A stretch of 64,000 bases of DNA from Pratylenchus scribneri (GCA_030063045.1 JAQSEB010000059.1:310001-374000), one strand, 5' to 3'; counted from the first letter of the stretch, positions 10,790 through 23,984 are shown. Numbers and translations are program-made. The notes: a model not told the origin generated them from the letters alone.

Positions 10790-13313
10790 ATGGGCCGGTC
10801 TGAATCTAGACGTGAACGCGTAAGTCCAATTCATTTATTATGCACATTATTTTATTAAATTAATCAATTTAAAGAGTCGAAGCCCAGATGAATCTCGACG
10901 TCGAGTTCGCCAGCGCTCCCGCTCTCAAACATATAGGTTAGTTCATTAAATTTTCCAATGGTATATTGGAAATACCGAAAAGATTGATGTTTTGGCCATT
11001 AGGTTTAACCAATTCTAACATAGTTTTGAACCATTAAACCAAAATAGGTTTAAACCGTTTAATACCCTTTAATTGTTGACCAAACCAAAATGGGTTTAAA
11101 CCGTTTAATACCCTTTAATTGTTGACCAAACCAAAATGGGTTTAAACCGTTTAATAACCTTTAATTGTTGACCAAACCATAACAAATTATATACCATTCA
11201 ATGCATCCATCTTGACCAGCTCTATTCAATTTTGGGTATATTTGGTTTGGGAATTTAGGATAAACCCAAACTTAAACTATTAGAATCTTTTCGGTATTTT
11301 CAATGTTTTACCAAAAATTTCTACTCAATTTTAACGAAATAAATCCCATTTAAGCCTTTCGCCAAGACGTGAAGAAGTCTCCTCCAAACGCAGGGATGAT
11401 CGTGGTGAACGTCGAAGGAGGTTAGTTCACATCTGGCTTTGTTTACATTCTTTCCCGGCCAACTTTCTCTGGTTTACAGTTCAATAATTTTACATACAAA
11501 ATTAATTACAAATCAATCGCAAATGTGCGTCCCAACTTTTTTACCTCAAAATCAATTCAAAATTATATCAAACAAATCAATCAATATCTGGCACAATTTT
11601 GTCAATTGTGTGCGTCGATCAACGCCGCAAAATATTCAAAAAATGACCTTCGGCTGTTAATTATCAAATCAATCAATCAAGCGGTCAATGCCAATCAATC
11701 AATAATTCAATCAATATACTCAAAAATTCACAAAACTTCGGGGACCCTCCTCTTCCTACTCCTACCAAAAGACAACATTCCTCGCCCAAAAAGCAGCCAA
11801 AATTTAACAATCAAAGTGGACTATCATTTTCAGCCGAAGCCGTTCTCGCTCTCCCCGTGATCGTCATTTCCACCACAATTCACATCGTGGCGGTGGTGGT
11901 TCTTCCTATTATGGCGGTGGAGGTGGCGGCGGCGGATATCGTGGACGCTATGTTGGCGATGGACGAGACAATCCGAATCCGTGTGCCTGCCTTGGAGTGT
12001 TCGGAATGAGCCTGGTCAGTTTGACGGTTTTTTCAATTGAGAAAATTAAACAACTTTTTACTTAGTTTAGGACTTGGCTAGGATTTTTAAAGAAAATTAC
12101 CAAAAAAATTTTTTTAAATTTTCAATTGACAAAATTAAAATATTTTTAATTAAATTAGGGCCCTTTAGGGCTGGCAAGGATTTTTAAAAGATAAAAAAAT
12201 TTTAAGTTTGGTAGTATCTTCACATTACAAAATTTAGGTCTCGGGTTCGAACCCTCTCCGAGGAAAATATTTTTTTCGTTCATGGTTTTCACTTTTATAC
12301 AGTTTTTATACATTATACGGTAAATTTCATAGTTGAAAAAAATTTTTATAAAAATTTTTGGGCCAATGGGATAAGGGGGACCCTTCAGTTTTGCAAAATA
12401 TAGGTTTCGGGTTCGAATCCTCTCCGAGGAAGGTATTTTTTGTAGTCTTTTTATAGATGCTTTTATATAATTTTTGCACATTCTTTAGTTTACATTTTTA
12501 GCGAAAAAAACTAAAAAAAAAAACGCAAATATTACTGCATTTTTATTTACAGCATACAAGTGAACGTGATTTGAAACATCTTTTTGGCCGCTACGGGGAG
12601 GTGGAATCCGTCCAAATAGTCTATGGTAAATGAACAAGAAAAAATCCTATTTTAAGTCCTAATCTTTTATCTTTGATTCAGATCGCCTCAGTGGCCGCTC
12701 TCGTGGTTTTGGCTTCGTCTATTTCACCAGCACCAAGGATGCCACTCGCGCAAAAGAACACATGATGGACGCGGAAATTGATGGGATGAAAGTGCGAGTG
12801 GACTATTCCGGTCAGTTTAATTTTGTAGAATTATTGGATTAATTTACCGAAAAAAAATGAAATTGCCAAAAAACAATAGGCAAAAATAATTAGATATGGT
12901 TTAAGGGGGGTTTTATTTCCTACATTCATTCACAAACCAAATATTTCCAAAATTTGATATTTGATAGAGCTCTAGTCAAGATGCATAGAATGGTATATAA
13001 TTTGTTATGGTTTGGTCAACAATTATAGGGTATTAAACGGTTTAAACCCATTTTGGTTTGGTCAACAATTAAAGGGTATTAAACGGTTTAAACCCATTTT
13101 TGTTTGGTCAACAATTAAAGGGTATTAAACGGTTTAAACACATTTTGGTTTAATGGTTCAAAACTAAATTGGAATTGGTTACCCAAAGCCAAAACCTAAT
13201 CAAAATTTCAAAATTATTTTCATTTTTTTTCAGTAACCCGTGGCGGTGGGCCCTATCGTCACAGTCGAAATGCTTCCAAGAGTCCAGTTCGCTATCGCAG
13301 CCGCTCTCGTTGA
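10790..13313 (+). CDS. rsp-8: Transformer-2 (TRA2) splicing factor homologue
   Basis: The gene encodes an SR-like splicing regulator with RS arms on both sides of one RRM. The N-terminal arm reads MGRSESRRER, then SRSPDESRRRVRQRSRSQ, LSPRREEVSSKRRDDRGERR and SRSRSRSPRDRH, followed by a glycine/tyrosine stretch. The RRM has RNP2 as CLGVFGMSL, then HTSERDLKHLFGRYGEVESV, a GRSRGFGFVYF RNP1 and GMKVRVDYS. The short C-terminal arm ends SPVRYRSRSR. The P-x-CLGVFGMS...TSERDL pattern is specific to TRA2; the Caenorhabditis member is RSP-8. TRA2 binds GA-rich exonic enhancers in the nucleus and activates inclusion of exons. All seven junctions read keep frame. Introns hold two MITE-46 copies and two SINE-like fragments. 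The roughly 410-bp intron within the RS region (about 11420-11831) is where vertebrate TRA2 genes carry regulatory exons, but I see no proof of one here. Confidence 0.92.
10965..11300 (+). mobile_element. MITE-46 copy 4
   Basis: Has gggtttaaaccgtttaat units about three times, gcatccatcttgaccagctc and tttaggataaaccc. The outer flanks aataccgaaaagatt (10972) and aatcttttcggtatt (11284) are inverted, which extends the terminal repeat. It lies in a TRA2 intron. Confidence 0.8.
12225..12480 (+). repeat. Two SINE-like repeats in tandem
   Basis: Two copies of aggt(c/t)tcgggttcgaa followed by ccctctccgagga or tcctctccgagga and a tail with ttttatacatt-like sequence, at 12237 and 12407. The B-box-like core matches copies elsewhere in the window. 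In a TRA2 intron. Confidence 0.6.
12880..13200 (-). mobile_element. MITE-46 copy 5
   Basis: Reverse-orientation copy with three internal units, ggtatataatttgttatgg and the tggttcaaaactaa side. It lies in the last TRA2 intron. Confidence 0.8.
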
Positions 13314-13881
13314 ATATGATGATGATGCACTAAAATGGAAATGATGTTGATGGATGAGCGATGTGTTGAATATAACAAAATGATTTTCTTTCTTTATTTT
13401 TGCTGGGCTATAATTCAATTTTTTTTGTTGGAATGACGCGGATCATTATATAATTTTCCCTTCTTTAAATATATTTTTCGATATTTTTTCTCTTTCGATG
13501 TTTTTCTCTTAAATATTTTTTTCGTTGAATTGTAAAACTGTCCAATCCACACACATTTTATTTTTGAATCGGATAAAATTATTTGGATAATTTATTAAAT
13601 ATTTAATTTTAATGGTGTATTAACCAGTGAACTTTCTTTCTTATCAAATTAATCACCAACCATACTATAAATAATTCTCCAAATTTTTAAAGAATTATCG
13701 GCAAGCAATTAATTGATTTGGAATTAGAGAAGATTGAAGAGTCGATCAATTTTCCCTAAATTTTTATAAAAACATTCCATCGCCCATAAAAAGGGCAATT
13801 TCACATTCCATCCATCCATTTTCATCGTTTTTCCCCATAAATAATTTCCAAAAATTCACCAAAATTCTCCAACATCCAAAA
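13314..13881. other. Spacer between TRA2 and ethanolamine kinase
   Basis: AT-rich, no gene seen. It holds the TRA2 3' UTR and the 5' flank of the kinase gene. Confidence 0.5.
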
Positions 13882-16151
13882 ATGCTTCCTTCCTCCACAA
13901 AATCTCCAAATAATAAACCAGAAATTCCATTCTTCGATGTCCAAATCCCCTTGGAAACATCCACCATCGAAATTTCGCATGGGGATAGCCGATGTCCAAT
14001 TTCGGCCATTCTCCGCCGAATTAGGCCAAAATGGAAGTTGGAAGAATGCAAAATTGAAGTTTAATGGTCATGGGATTTACTAATCCTCCCACCTTCAAAA
14101 AAGATGTTCACAAATGGAATTACCAACAAAATATTCAGCGTTGATTGTGACGATGAGGAGAAATTAGTGTTTCGCGTGTTTGGCGCCGGCTCAGATCAAA
14201 TAATCGACCGGTATTTGGGCCTGAATTCCTTTTATAATTATCCTCATCCCTCACTCTTAAAAGTAAATCCGAGTTGGACGCATTTGAGCGATTGGCCAAG
14301 GCGGGCTTGGCCCCACCAATTCATGCCCGCTTCCAAAATGGCATTGTTTGTGGTTTTATGCCTGGGGAATGCCTTTCGGTTCAGTCCGTTCGGGACACCA
14401 ATGTTGTTGAGTCTGTGACAATCTCAATATCCTTTACAAATCCATCCCAAATTTTGCAGTTTAATTTGCCAAGAAATGGCATCAATGCATAAAATCCCCC
14501 TCCGATACGAGGAACAATCTGCCTCAATATTTTCGATAAAATCCAAGCAATGGCTCTCATCGTTGCCTTCCACATTCCCATCTGAACAATGCCAAAGGCA
14601 ATTTGACGAATATTTTGCCGGTTGACCCATAAAATTGTTCCAAATTATTGAATTTCTCACAAATTTAAGGCCAAGACTTGGCTGGCCAATTTTCAAGTCT
14701 TCAAACGGCCTTGGATCGTATCAATTCGCCGTTGGTCTTTTGTCACAATGATCTGCTGATTTACAATAGTGATTAAGAGAAATTAGAGGTGATAATTCAA
14801 TGTTTCCCTTTCCCCAAAGTTTTGCTCGATGAAACAAATGGGAAAGTTCATTTCATTGATTATGAATATGCCGGACAAAATTATCAACTTTTTGACATTG
14901 CCAATCATTTTTGCGAATATGCAGGTTGTTTGTTTTTCGCCCCCATTTTGGGCGGGTAAGCCATTGTAAAACTCGAAAGTATCCACTAGAATATTGGCAT
15001 TTTTGAGCCATGTTTTTGTCAATTCAATTTAGAATATTTCATAAAATAAGAAGTTAATTGGTTCACAGCGGGCTTTATAGTAGAAATGTAAATCACCAAA
15101 TTGTAAGAAAAAAATAAGGGAGACATTAAATGAGAGAAAAGGGAAATTGGTTTGATTTAATGAGAGAAGCAAATTTTGGCGAACATTTTCCGGAAACAAT
15201 TAAAACTTGGCGAACATTTTCCGGAAATAATTAAAACTTGGCGAACATTTTCCGGAAAGAATTAAAACTTGCCGGAAAGAATTAAACTTGGCGAACATTT
15301 TCCGGAAACAATTAAAACTTGGCGAACATTTTATTAAAACTTGGCTAACATTTTATTAAAACTTGGCGAACATTTTATTAAAACTTGGCGAACATTTTCT
15401 TAAAACTTGGCGAACATTTTCTTAAAACTTGGCGAACATTTTATTAAAACTTGGCGAACATTTTATTAAAAACTTGGCGAACATTTTGTTAAAACTTGGC
15501 GAACATTTTGTTAAAACTTGGCGAACATTTTATTAAAACTTGGCGAACATTTTCCGGAAAAAAAACATATTTTCCCACAAATAATTCCGCCTGTTTCCCA
15601 ACATTTATTTTCGTCTATATCAAAACATTTTCCAGATTATCGTACCAATTATCATATTAAAACCAATTCCCCTTTTTTCTCATTTTTATACATTTTTATT
15701 TTCTATCAATATTTTATGTTTACTTTTCTCATTTTTTTGCTTATTATTCCATTTTTTAACCAACATATTTAAAAAAAAGGTCTCGACAATCCGGACTATG
15801 AGCGGAATGGGCCAACCCATGGCCAGCGGAAACATTTCCTTGCCCGTTATTTCTTCCATTTCCGAGGCCATGAACCCGATTCGGAGGAATTGGACAAATT
15901 GGGTGGACAAATTTCGCATTTTGAGGCGGTAAATGCCTGGGAAATTACATTAATTTGATGTACTTTCATTTTTAGGCATCCCATCTATTTTGGGCACTTT
16001 GGGCCATTCATCAGGTGTGCATCCAATTTTTTCCTCCTTCCCAAAACCTAATTTTCAGGCAAATTTATCTCACATTTCCTTCGACTATATGCAATATGCC
16101 GTCACTCGACATGGGCAATTCCTTCGCCTTTCGGCCCAATTGGACATTTGA
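13882..16151 (+). CDS. Ethanolamine kinase (choline/ethanolamine kinase family)
   Basis: Nine exons, read as 13882-14058, 14104-14210, 14264-14410, 14460-14620, 14670-14768, 14820-14924, 15780-15928, 15976-16014 and 16059-16151, total 1077 bases (358 residues) with no break. The enzyme phosphorylates ethanolamine with ATP, the first step of the CDP-ethanolamine route to phosphatidylethanolamine, in the cytosol. Visible landmarks in order: IPFFDVQIPLE, the glycine loop region FTNGITNKIFSV, VFRVFGAGSDQIIDR, KAGLAPPIHARFQNGIVCGF, QEMASMHKIPL, the catalytic loop LVFCHNDLLIYN (Brenner-type HxD), VHFIDYEYAGQNYQLFDIAN with the metal-binding IDYEY, and FWALWAIHQANLSHISFDY near the end. The N-terminal FFDV segment and FTNGITNK favour ethanolamine over choline kinase. 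The sixth intron (14925-15779) contains a 22-bp minisatellite. Confidence 0.93.
15170..15560. repeat. 22-bp minisatellite in ethanolamine kinase intron
   Basis: About sixteen copies of aaaacttggcgaacatttt with attt, cttt or gttt joints. The first and last units carry ccggaaa instead. It is contained in the 855-bp sixth intron. Confidence 0.9.
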
Positions 16152-17789
16152 TTCTTTTTTTTTTCAATTTCCTTTTTTCCATAATTTTCATTCCAATTTT
16201 CTTTCCTGCTGTTCTCGAATCATAACAACAACCATAAAAAATATTATTCATTCCATAAAAATGTAATTAGTGAAGAATTCCACAAACAATAAAAGGCATT
16301 CCGACACGGCCAATTTTTTGGGGGCAAAAGGCACAATTTTTTTGAATGGAACCGGGGGTAATGTGTTTTTGTTTGTATGGCCAATTTTATGGCATCACCT
16401 CCACATTTGTTCTATATTTCCATTCAACTGCGCAATTCCTGTGTGTTTTTGGTGTTTCGGGCGGCGAGAATTCGGCGCCTCTTTTGTGTTTTGCCCATTT
16501 TTGCCGATGCATTCCCAAATGCATTTCCTCCCTTTTCTTTTGGTCGTCGACCTCGATTCGGGAATATGGCCGCCGATCCCCCAAAAGGCAGAGGAGAGGG
16601 GGGCTGCTTTTTTCCTTTCATCGCAAACCTCGACAACAATAATAATATAATTTGTGTTTTTTGTGAGTCAAAAAAGGGAATGAATTGAATTGAACTGGAC
16701 TCTGATGGGAATGGGGGGGGGGGGGGGGGGAAGATGGCTTGGGAAAGGTCGCGAGATTGACGGAATGTGCAAGCGAAGTGGGGGAATTAAATTGAAAAAT
16801 GGCCAAGAAAGCGAGCATTTTGGCCATTTTCCCACCCTTTTACCAGCAGGCAGTTGGCGGCTTTTTTGTTCCCCTCTATTGGACCTTTTACCGCGCACCA
16901 ATTTTCACATCCACTTTCCCTTTCAATTGGCCCCCCCCCCCCTTTCTCTCTTTAGAGTATTCCCTCTTTATTAGGGTATTCTTTCCAAATTTTTCTTCGT
17001 TATTTTTTGCACTCTCAGCAGGCAATTTTCGTCCAAAAGTTGACACCTTTCACAACCGATTAAGGCAAAAATATGTGATGGCTAAAAGATGGAAGCATTT
17101 TTAGAGGATTTGGAACGTCAAAATATTGGAGGAATTTTAGTGGATTTGGAAAGGGATGAAAAATTGATTGATGGCAAAAATGGACGAATAAAATGGGAAA
17201 AAGTGGCGAGAATTATGGGTCGAAAATTGGGGGCATTTTTGAATGATTTTTCCCCATCATTCAATTGCGCAACAAATGTGGTGAAGTGCCAAAAATGTGC
17301 CAAAAAGTGCCAAAAATGGTTATGCATATTATTCAAAAAGGCCCCAAAAAACCTGTTGCCCTTTCCCTCACATCCAAAACCCCAAAACTCCTTCCCCTTC
17401 CAATTCCCCCTTTACTTCCAACAAAATTAGTTTGTGCCACGATGCGGAAATTGAAGAGGATTTTGGCATTGTTTCGTGCTTATTAGCTCCCTACACACAA
17501 ATCTCGACACCAATCCACCCCCGGTGTGCCACATTTGCCAACATATTCTCCATTCATTGTCATTGCAGAATTTGTCCCACAAATCCGCTTGACTGATTCG
17601 GCCGGACATTCGAGAATTTCAGTGTAGGGGGAATTGGGGGAAGAATATGCGCAAGAGCAGCAGGTGGACATAATTCTGAGGGAGTCAATAAAAATTTGTG
17701 TTTTTGGTCAAGAGAAAAATCTCAATTGTCTCTCAAATTTCATTGTATTGCCCATATTCCGCGCACTCCTTCTCCATTTCCACCTCATA

Positions 17790-18385
17790 AGGGAAAGGTC
17801 CTACGGTGGCCACTTTTGCTGAAACTTTGCTAAATTTTAGTCCATATGATGCCTTCATCTAGACCGCTATTTTTATCTTCTGAAGAAGCTCGCCTCCAAA
17901 ATAATGGCCAAAACCTACAAATTATGGCCATAAAACTTACATTTTCTTCAATTTTGGTTATAATTTCCGAGGCGTTCACCTTCAGCAGGAGATTAAATCA
18001 GTATTTTAGGTGAAGGCATATTATGGAATAAAATTAGGCAAAGTTTCACCAAAAGTGGCCATCGTATAATGAGGGAACTTCCCTTCCAAAATATTTGTGA
18101 GGTTGGGTGCCTCCCCTTCTTAAAGTTGACCATTTTGATGATGAAAATTTGCCTATTTTTAGTCTATAGGTTACCTTCACTTAAACCATAATTTTTATCT
18201 ACCAAAAAAGCTCGCCTCCAAAATTACGCCCATAAAACCCATATTTTCATCAAATTTAGCCATAATTTCTAAGGCATGCTCATTTAGCAAATAAAAACAG
18301 CTATTTAGGTGGAGGCATACTATGGCCTAAAAATAGGCAAATTTTTATAAAAAGTGGCCACACTTTAAAGTGACGTTCCCTCGTT
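17790..18385. mobile_element. Foldback family B: two adjacent copies
   Basis: Each copy of about 270 bp begins with a form of gtggccacttttgatgaaa and ends with its inverted match (gttttatcaaaagtggcc-like), with inner arms atgatgccttcacc-like against ggtgaaggcatactatgg. The middle of both carries aagctcgcctccaaaat. Confidence 0.7.
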
Positions 18386-19739
18386 AGACACAAAATTTCG
18401 CTTGATGAAGGCCAATCTTGCCACTTTTGTCCATGTGCCAACCCCACAAAATTCCACTATTTCCCCTTCAATGCCCCGCATCATCCCATTTTCGGTGGGA
18501 TTATCCCTCTGTGTGGGCCCTTTCTGCAACAAATCCATTCTTTCCCCACTCTTTCGCCTCTTCCCCCACTCATTCGCCTCGGGGTGAGAAGGGGGCGCTA
18601 ATCCGGTGCCGGCATGGGCCAAGTGGGGGTCAAGCGGCCATTGTCTTCTTCTTCAACAATTCCTCCTTCAGGCCGCCATTATCATAAGCGATTTGATGGC
18701 ATTGTGTGTGAATGGAGTGGAGAATGGACTAATGGAGGTCGACAATTAACCGCCCCGCCATCTTGATAAATATGAAGCGGAAGAAAATCCTTCTTCCTTT
18801 TTTTGGTGGAAATTCGTCGAGAAATAAATTAAAAAATTTCAATAAAGATTGGAAATTAGGCAAATAGAAAATTCAAAAATTCAAAAAATTCGTCGAAAAA
18901 TTAGCCGAATAATAAACCTAATTGAAAAATTTCAATAAATTTATTGAAAAATTTTATAATTAAAAAATTAGCCTAAATTGAAAAATTATTTATTGAAAAA
19001 TTTCTAAAAAACATGGAAAAATTAGCCAAATAATATAAATTGAAAAATTCCAAAAAAAATTGTAAAAAATTAAACAATAAATTTCAAAAATTACAAAAAA
19101 TTCCCTCATTCTTATGCCTTTTTTCCCTTCGACAATTCCAAAACAAAATTGGGGGGCTGCTCAACTGCAACACAAATGACGCCAAATTGGCCGGAAGGAG
19201 GGAAGGGGCAAAATTGACGACGACCAGCACAGTAACCCGACACAGAAAAAATCATCGGTGGCGGTGGCGGGATGGAGAATTCGACAGGTCGGTCGGGAGG
19301 CGAATGGTGAAGGCAAGGGAATGGAATTGGGAATTGGGGGAAGGCAAGGGCAATTAACTCGCCGGGGGCCGCCACCGACAAAATCCTCGGCCCCCTCGGT
19401 CCTCGGCCCCCTCGGTCCTCGGCCTTCCCTTCCCCTTCCAATGCTTTCTCCGGCTGGCCTGCCTCTGCATTTGCTGCCCCCTTTAATCCGCACATTTAAG
19501 CCGCCTCATTGTGTTTTGCGCATGCCTTCCCCCCCCCCCCCCCCCTCCATCCCCACCAAAATTCGACCTGCTGCTTTTTGTGATGATGATGGTTCAACTC
19601 GCGGCGGGAGTCCACAAAATGATGATGAAGTAGAGATGGAAAAGACCAAGAATTATTATTTTATATATTTTTGATGGCATCCACCATTAAAAATTGTGGG
19701 CCAAATTTTGGAAGGGAAAGAAGCCTGTGAATTCTGATT

Positions 19740-20235
19740 GTAGCTAGGCCATTCTTTTGGCCATATCTCAACAAGGAAGTAACCAATTTTGGAAGGCGAT
19801 ATGCCATTTAAAAGCACTAAAAGTCCTCTAAAAAGTGGCCTAATAATTTTTCGAAAATTTAAAATAATTTAGTAAAGTAGGCGACATTTCATCATAATCT
19901 CCCAAAATTTAAGCATATTACATTTAGAGGCATGTAACTTTTTTTCTGAAGAAGGATTTTAAAAAATTTTATAAGAACTTTTTTAGAGGATACTTTGGGC
20001 TTTCAAATGTTATTTGGTTGCTTCTTTGCTGAGCTCTGGCCATAAGAATGACTCTGATACTGACTGAAATGGGGGACTACATCATGCCCTATCGAATTTG
20101 GCATATTTTTTTATAAAGTTGGATATTAATAAAATTTTAAAAGCCACTTTTTAGAGGACACTTTTGGCTTTAAAAAGGCACATCGCCTTCTCGGATTGGG
20201 TTATAGCCTCGTTGAGATATGGCCAAAAAAACCGA
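19740..20235. mobile_element. Foldback family A copy
   Basis: Left arm: ttggccatatctcaacaagg, then a form of aaccaattttggaaggcgat, atgccatt, aaagtcctctaaaaagtggc. The right arm reads the reverse complement (gccactttttagaggacac, ggcacatcgcc, gttgagatatggccaaa). The middle holds a taaagtagcg/cggcttt-like segment. Confidence 0.75.
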
Positions 20236-21429
20236 TCATATACTCGGTCTATCCAAAATTATCAAAAATATTTTTGGTGGCATTTCACTCATAAAATTGT
20301 GGCCATATTTTGGGGAAATCTATGAATTCGGTTCATAAAGTAATAAATTTGAATCCCCTAAAACACTAAAAGCTCCTGAGCGAGATTGTGCCAAGAATAT
20401 TGTTCCCCTCTTCAATCCATGATGGGTGCCACCATCACCACCACCATAGTAAAAAATCCTCGAGGGCACATCATTCACATTCACTCTTTCGACCACTTTA
20501 TGCGGAATGCTTGAATCGCGCGAATTGGCCCCCTTTCCCCTTTCCCCTCCCCCACTTCCATTTCATTGGCCCCCTTCTTTCCAAATTTCTTCCAAGTGGT
20601 TTGCGCCCCTTTCCCTCCTTCCTTCCCCTCCTTCCCTTTTTCCCTTCCCCTTTTCCCCTCTTGAGGAGTAGTTGGCGCTGGAGGGGGTAAATGTGGGAGG
20701 GCTTCTAGAGGACTTGCCGCGGCACTCACTCTTGTCTTTCGGGAAAGAGGGAGGAGGCGAAGGTTTTAAGGTAGTTGAGGAGAGCAATTTGTTCGGCCAT
20801 CATCATCCATCGTCGTCGGTGGTTGTTGTCTTCGCCATCCTGTGGGGAGGAGGAGGAGGCCGTCGACCATATGCCCGATGGCGACCAACCAAATAGGGCA
20901 CTCGAAGGGGAAAAAGGGAGGGGAGCCCAAATCGGGCGGACACAAATTTTTGAATTGAGAGTAAATTGTGCGAAGAATGGAGGGGCGAAACATGGAATTG
21001 GTCGGAGGGCAAAGGTGAGGGAGGGTGTTTTCTAGGATTGGGGGAAATGAATGAATGGAAGGAACATTCCATTGGATCGAAGCCTTATTAGGCCTATGGC
21101 CAATTAGGCCAAAAGAAGGTTGGCCAATGGAGGATTACCTGATAAACAAAATGGGCGGCAAAGGTGGATGGTTTTTGGTGGTAAAATGAATGGAAGGGAC
21201 ATTCCAATGGGGATAGAGACAGCCCCTCTGGGCATATGGGGAGTTGGCCAATTAGGCCGAAAGATTTGAGGATAGGAAGGTAGACAAATGGATGGGGGGA
21301 TTACCTAGTAAATAAGGTGGACGCCTTAATTGCGCCTTTTGTGCCAAACTGCCAACCGTCTCTTTGTGGCTGCCTCATCCGCCGACAAATAATCTTGTTT
21401 TGAAGGTCTACAGCCGCTCATGGAGTACC

Positions 21430-22260
21430 TAGGCTTTCTTCCGGCTATATCTCAACAAGGGGATAACAAATTCGGGATGGCGATATGCCATTGGAAAGCC
21501 CTAAATGTCCTCTAAAAAGTGGCCAATTCAGTTTTTTGAAAATTTTTAAAAAATTTTATAGAAAAAGCTGCTTTTCTTCATAATCTCAGAAAATACAAGT
21601 TTATTACACTCAATTGAATATGATTCTTTTTATCGTAAATTTTTATAAAATTAGTAATGGCCACTTTTTAGAGGATACCTATGGCTTTCAAATGGCATAT
21701 CGCTTCCCAAATTGGTTGCTTCCTTGTTGAATTGTGGCTAAAAATCAGGCACCAATTCAAGAAAAAGGCAGCCTGGGGCAAACAAAATTCTTTATAGATG
21801 GATTAGAAAAGGGAAATGCGGCAGAAGGGGACAAAGGCCACTTTATAGAGAACATTTTGGGCTTTCAAAAGGTATATCGCCTTCCAAAATTAGTTGCTTC
21901 CTTATTGAGTTATAAGCCAAAAATCAGCATCAACTCAAGAAAAAAGGCAGCCTCGGGCCAACAAAATGTTTTTTGCATGGATTAGAAAAGGGAAATGCGG
22001 CAGAGGGGACAAAAGGAGGGACAAAGGCCGAATTGATTGAATGGATTTTGGGCGGGATCAAAAAGGGAATGGAATAAATGGGAATGAAGAATTGAATGGA
22101 CCGATTTTTTTTTGAAGAAAATCAACTTATTTTATACAAAATGTTTTAAATTTTCCAAAAATTAGTTAAGCCACTTTTTAGAATATATTTAGGGCTATCG
22201 AATGGCATTTCGCCTTCCCGAATTGGTTGCTTCCTTGGTGAGTTATGGCCAAAAAATCAG
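21430..22260. mobile_element. Foldback family A: one full copy and two half copies
   Basis: Full copy at about 21440-21740 with both arms. Right-arm-only fragments follow at 21835-21925 and 22150-22260, each reading ccactttttagaatatat-like sequence then ggcat(a/t)tcgccttcc and ttggttgcttccttg. The fragments carry the nearby sequence ggacaaaggc along with them, which suggests local duplication. Confidence 0.7.
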
Positions 22261-22597
22261 CATCAACTCAAGGAACAAAATGTTTGGTAGATGGAAAAGG
22301 GAAATGCGGAACAACAAAAGGAGGGACAAAGGCCGAGTTGATTGAATGGATTTTGGGCGGGATCAAAAAGTGGGGGGGGGGGATAAAGAATTGAATGAAT
22401 GGAATAAAAAGAAAATGTGAAAGGGGGGAACCCATTGTGTTGTGTTGGGGCCAGCCCCCGAGGCGGGTTGAATGCGGGGAAGAAGCAAAGCTCCCACCCC
22501 CCCCTGCCTCTGAATGGGGTGCATTGTGTTTTGAAGGAGGGGAAGAAGTGCACAGCCGACACGGACGGACCATGTTCTCCCAAACAACATTCATCTA

Positions 22598-22885
22598 TTC
22601 TGCTCCGGATCCAGTTCGACCTCCCAACAATCGCTCTGCCGAAACATTTTTTTCCAATTTCCAACCCAAAAATGAGTGAATTTATTCGGCATTTTCTCCA
22701 TTTTATTGGCACAAAATTTGCCAAAATGCGCGAATATACGCCGTTGGTCTGCCAATTTTCTGCTCCGGATCCAGTTCGACCTTCCCAACATCGTCATGCC
22801 GAAGGAATACTTTTTCCATTTTCCAATCCAAAAATGAGTGAATTTATTCGACATTTAATTTGCCATTTTTTTATTGGCCATTAAT
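22598..22885 (+). repeat. Direct duplication, about 160 bp, two copies
   Basis: tctgctccggatccagttcg occurs at 22598 and 22758, each followed by ttccaa(c/t)ccaaaaatgagtg and aatttattcg. The copies differ at scattered sites. No coding role is supported. Confidence 0.75.
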
Positions 22886-23524
22886 ATCTATTTGAAATCC
22901 ACCCTCCAAAATTTATACATAGTCCAAAATGCACAAAAATTGGTCTGCCACAATTTTTGTGCAGGCTTCAATTTGAATTTACAAACACCAATGAATCCGG
23001 AATACTTTATATTTTATATTTTCCATTTTTATTTCACTTATTGTGGCTCGCCACTTTTGTTTAGGCTTCAACTTGAATTTATTAGATCAAAAATTGGAAT
23101 TTTTGCACAATTCCAATATTTCAATTTTGAACTTTTTTTTTTGTCACGCCAAACACCGAAAATAGTTGCCTTTTTTTCTAGGCCAAAATGCACGCAAGCA
23201 CCAAAAAAGACAAAAATTGGCAATAAACTGAAAAATCCAATTTTGCCTGCCATTTTCATCATCAACCATCATAGACCACAGCGACGACACAAACGCAAAC
23301 CGGAGGCGAATATTAAAATAATAAATGTTATTGGCTGAAGTGGCAGGGACAGGAAGGAAACAATGCCAAAGGAGGAGGCAACGACCAAGGCCAATGATGA
23401 TGAAAATTGGTGGCCAAGGATTGGAGGGGGAGGAGGAGGAAAAGAAACAGGTAAATATATGGAGGAATCCAGGGCAACCAAAATGAATATGAAAAGAAAA
23501 GATGGCATCGATTTAAGTAAAGAT

Positions 23525-23760
23525 GTGTGTTAAGGCATTTTTGGCCATATATTTTTGGGCAATTTTGGCCACATAAATTTTTGGGTAGGGATTTGGCCAC
23601 AATTCCAACATTTGGCCAAAATTGATGAGGAGAAGGGGTGGCCATGGGTAACCTGGATCGATTCGGAAGAAGTAAAAATTAGTGTGTTACGGCATTTTTG
23701 GCCACAATTTGGCCATACATTTTTGGGTAAGAATTTGGCCAAATTTGGCCCAAATTAATG
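23525..23760 (+). repeat. Diverged direct repeat with tttttggcca motifs
   Basis: Two segments starting gtgtgttaaggcatttttgg (23525) and gtgtgttacggcatttttgg (23681) continue with ggccatacatttttggg-like and ggatttggcc-like sequence. No coding capacity is seen. Confidence 0.6.
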
Positions 23761-23984
23761 GGAGGGGGTGGCAATCTGTGGCTTCCAAAGGGGAAAAAAG
23801 AGGGAAAATCGGCTTTTCCAATTTGTTTTCGTGTGAATTAAATTATTAATCCACCCCTTTCGGGTTTTCGGCACAGCTGGGCTCCTTCCTTCCCTTTGCT
23901 TGTTCCACATCATTTTAAGCTCATCCTCCATTTTGGCCTAGCCTACCAAAACCTCTCTTTTTTGACTATGATTTTGTTGTCAAT

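Noticed and set aside
13882..14600. Ethanolamine kinase as a broken pseudogene
   Set aside because: Early in-frame stops vanish once short introns are removed; nine exons sum to 1077 bases with all catalytic motifs.
16270..17486. Cluster of 60-126 residue frames downstream of ethanolamine kinase
   Set aside because: Phe/Pro-rich in all frames with no shared reading preference; probably non-coding.
22263..22884. Overlapping open frames on both strands of 100-155 residues
   Set aside because: They cover a direct duplication and G/C runs; sequence is low-complexity and the frames do not continue across the duplicate.
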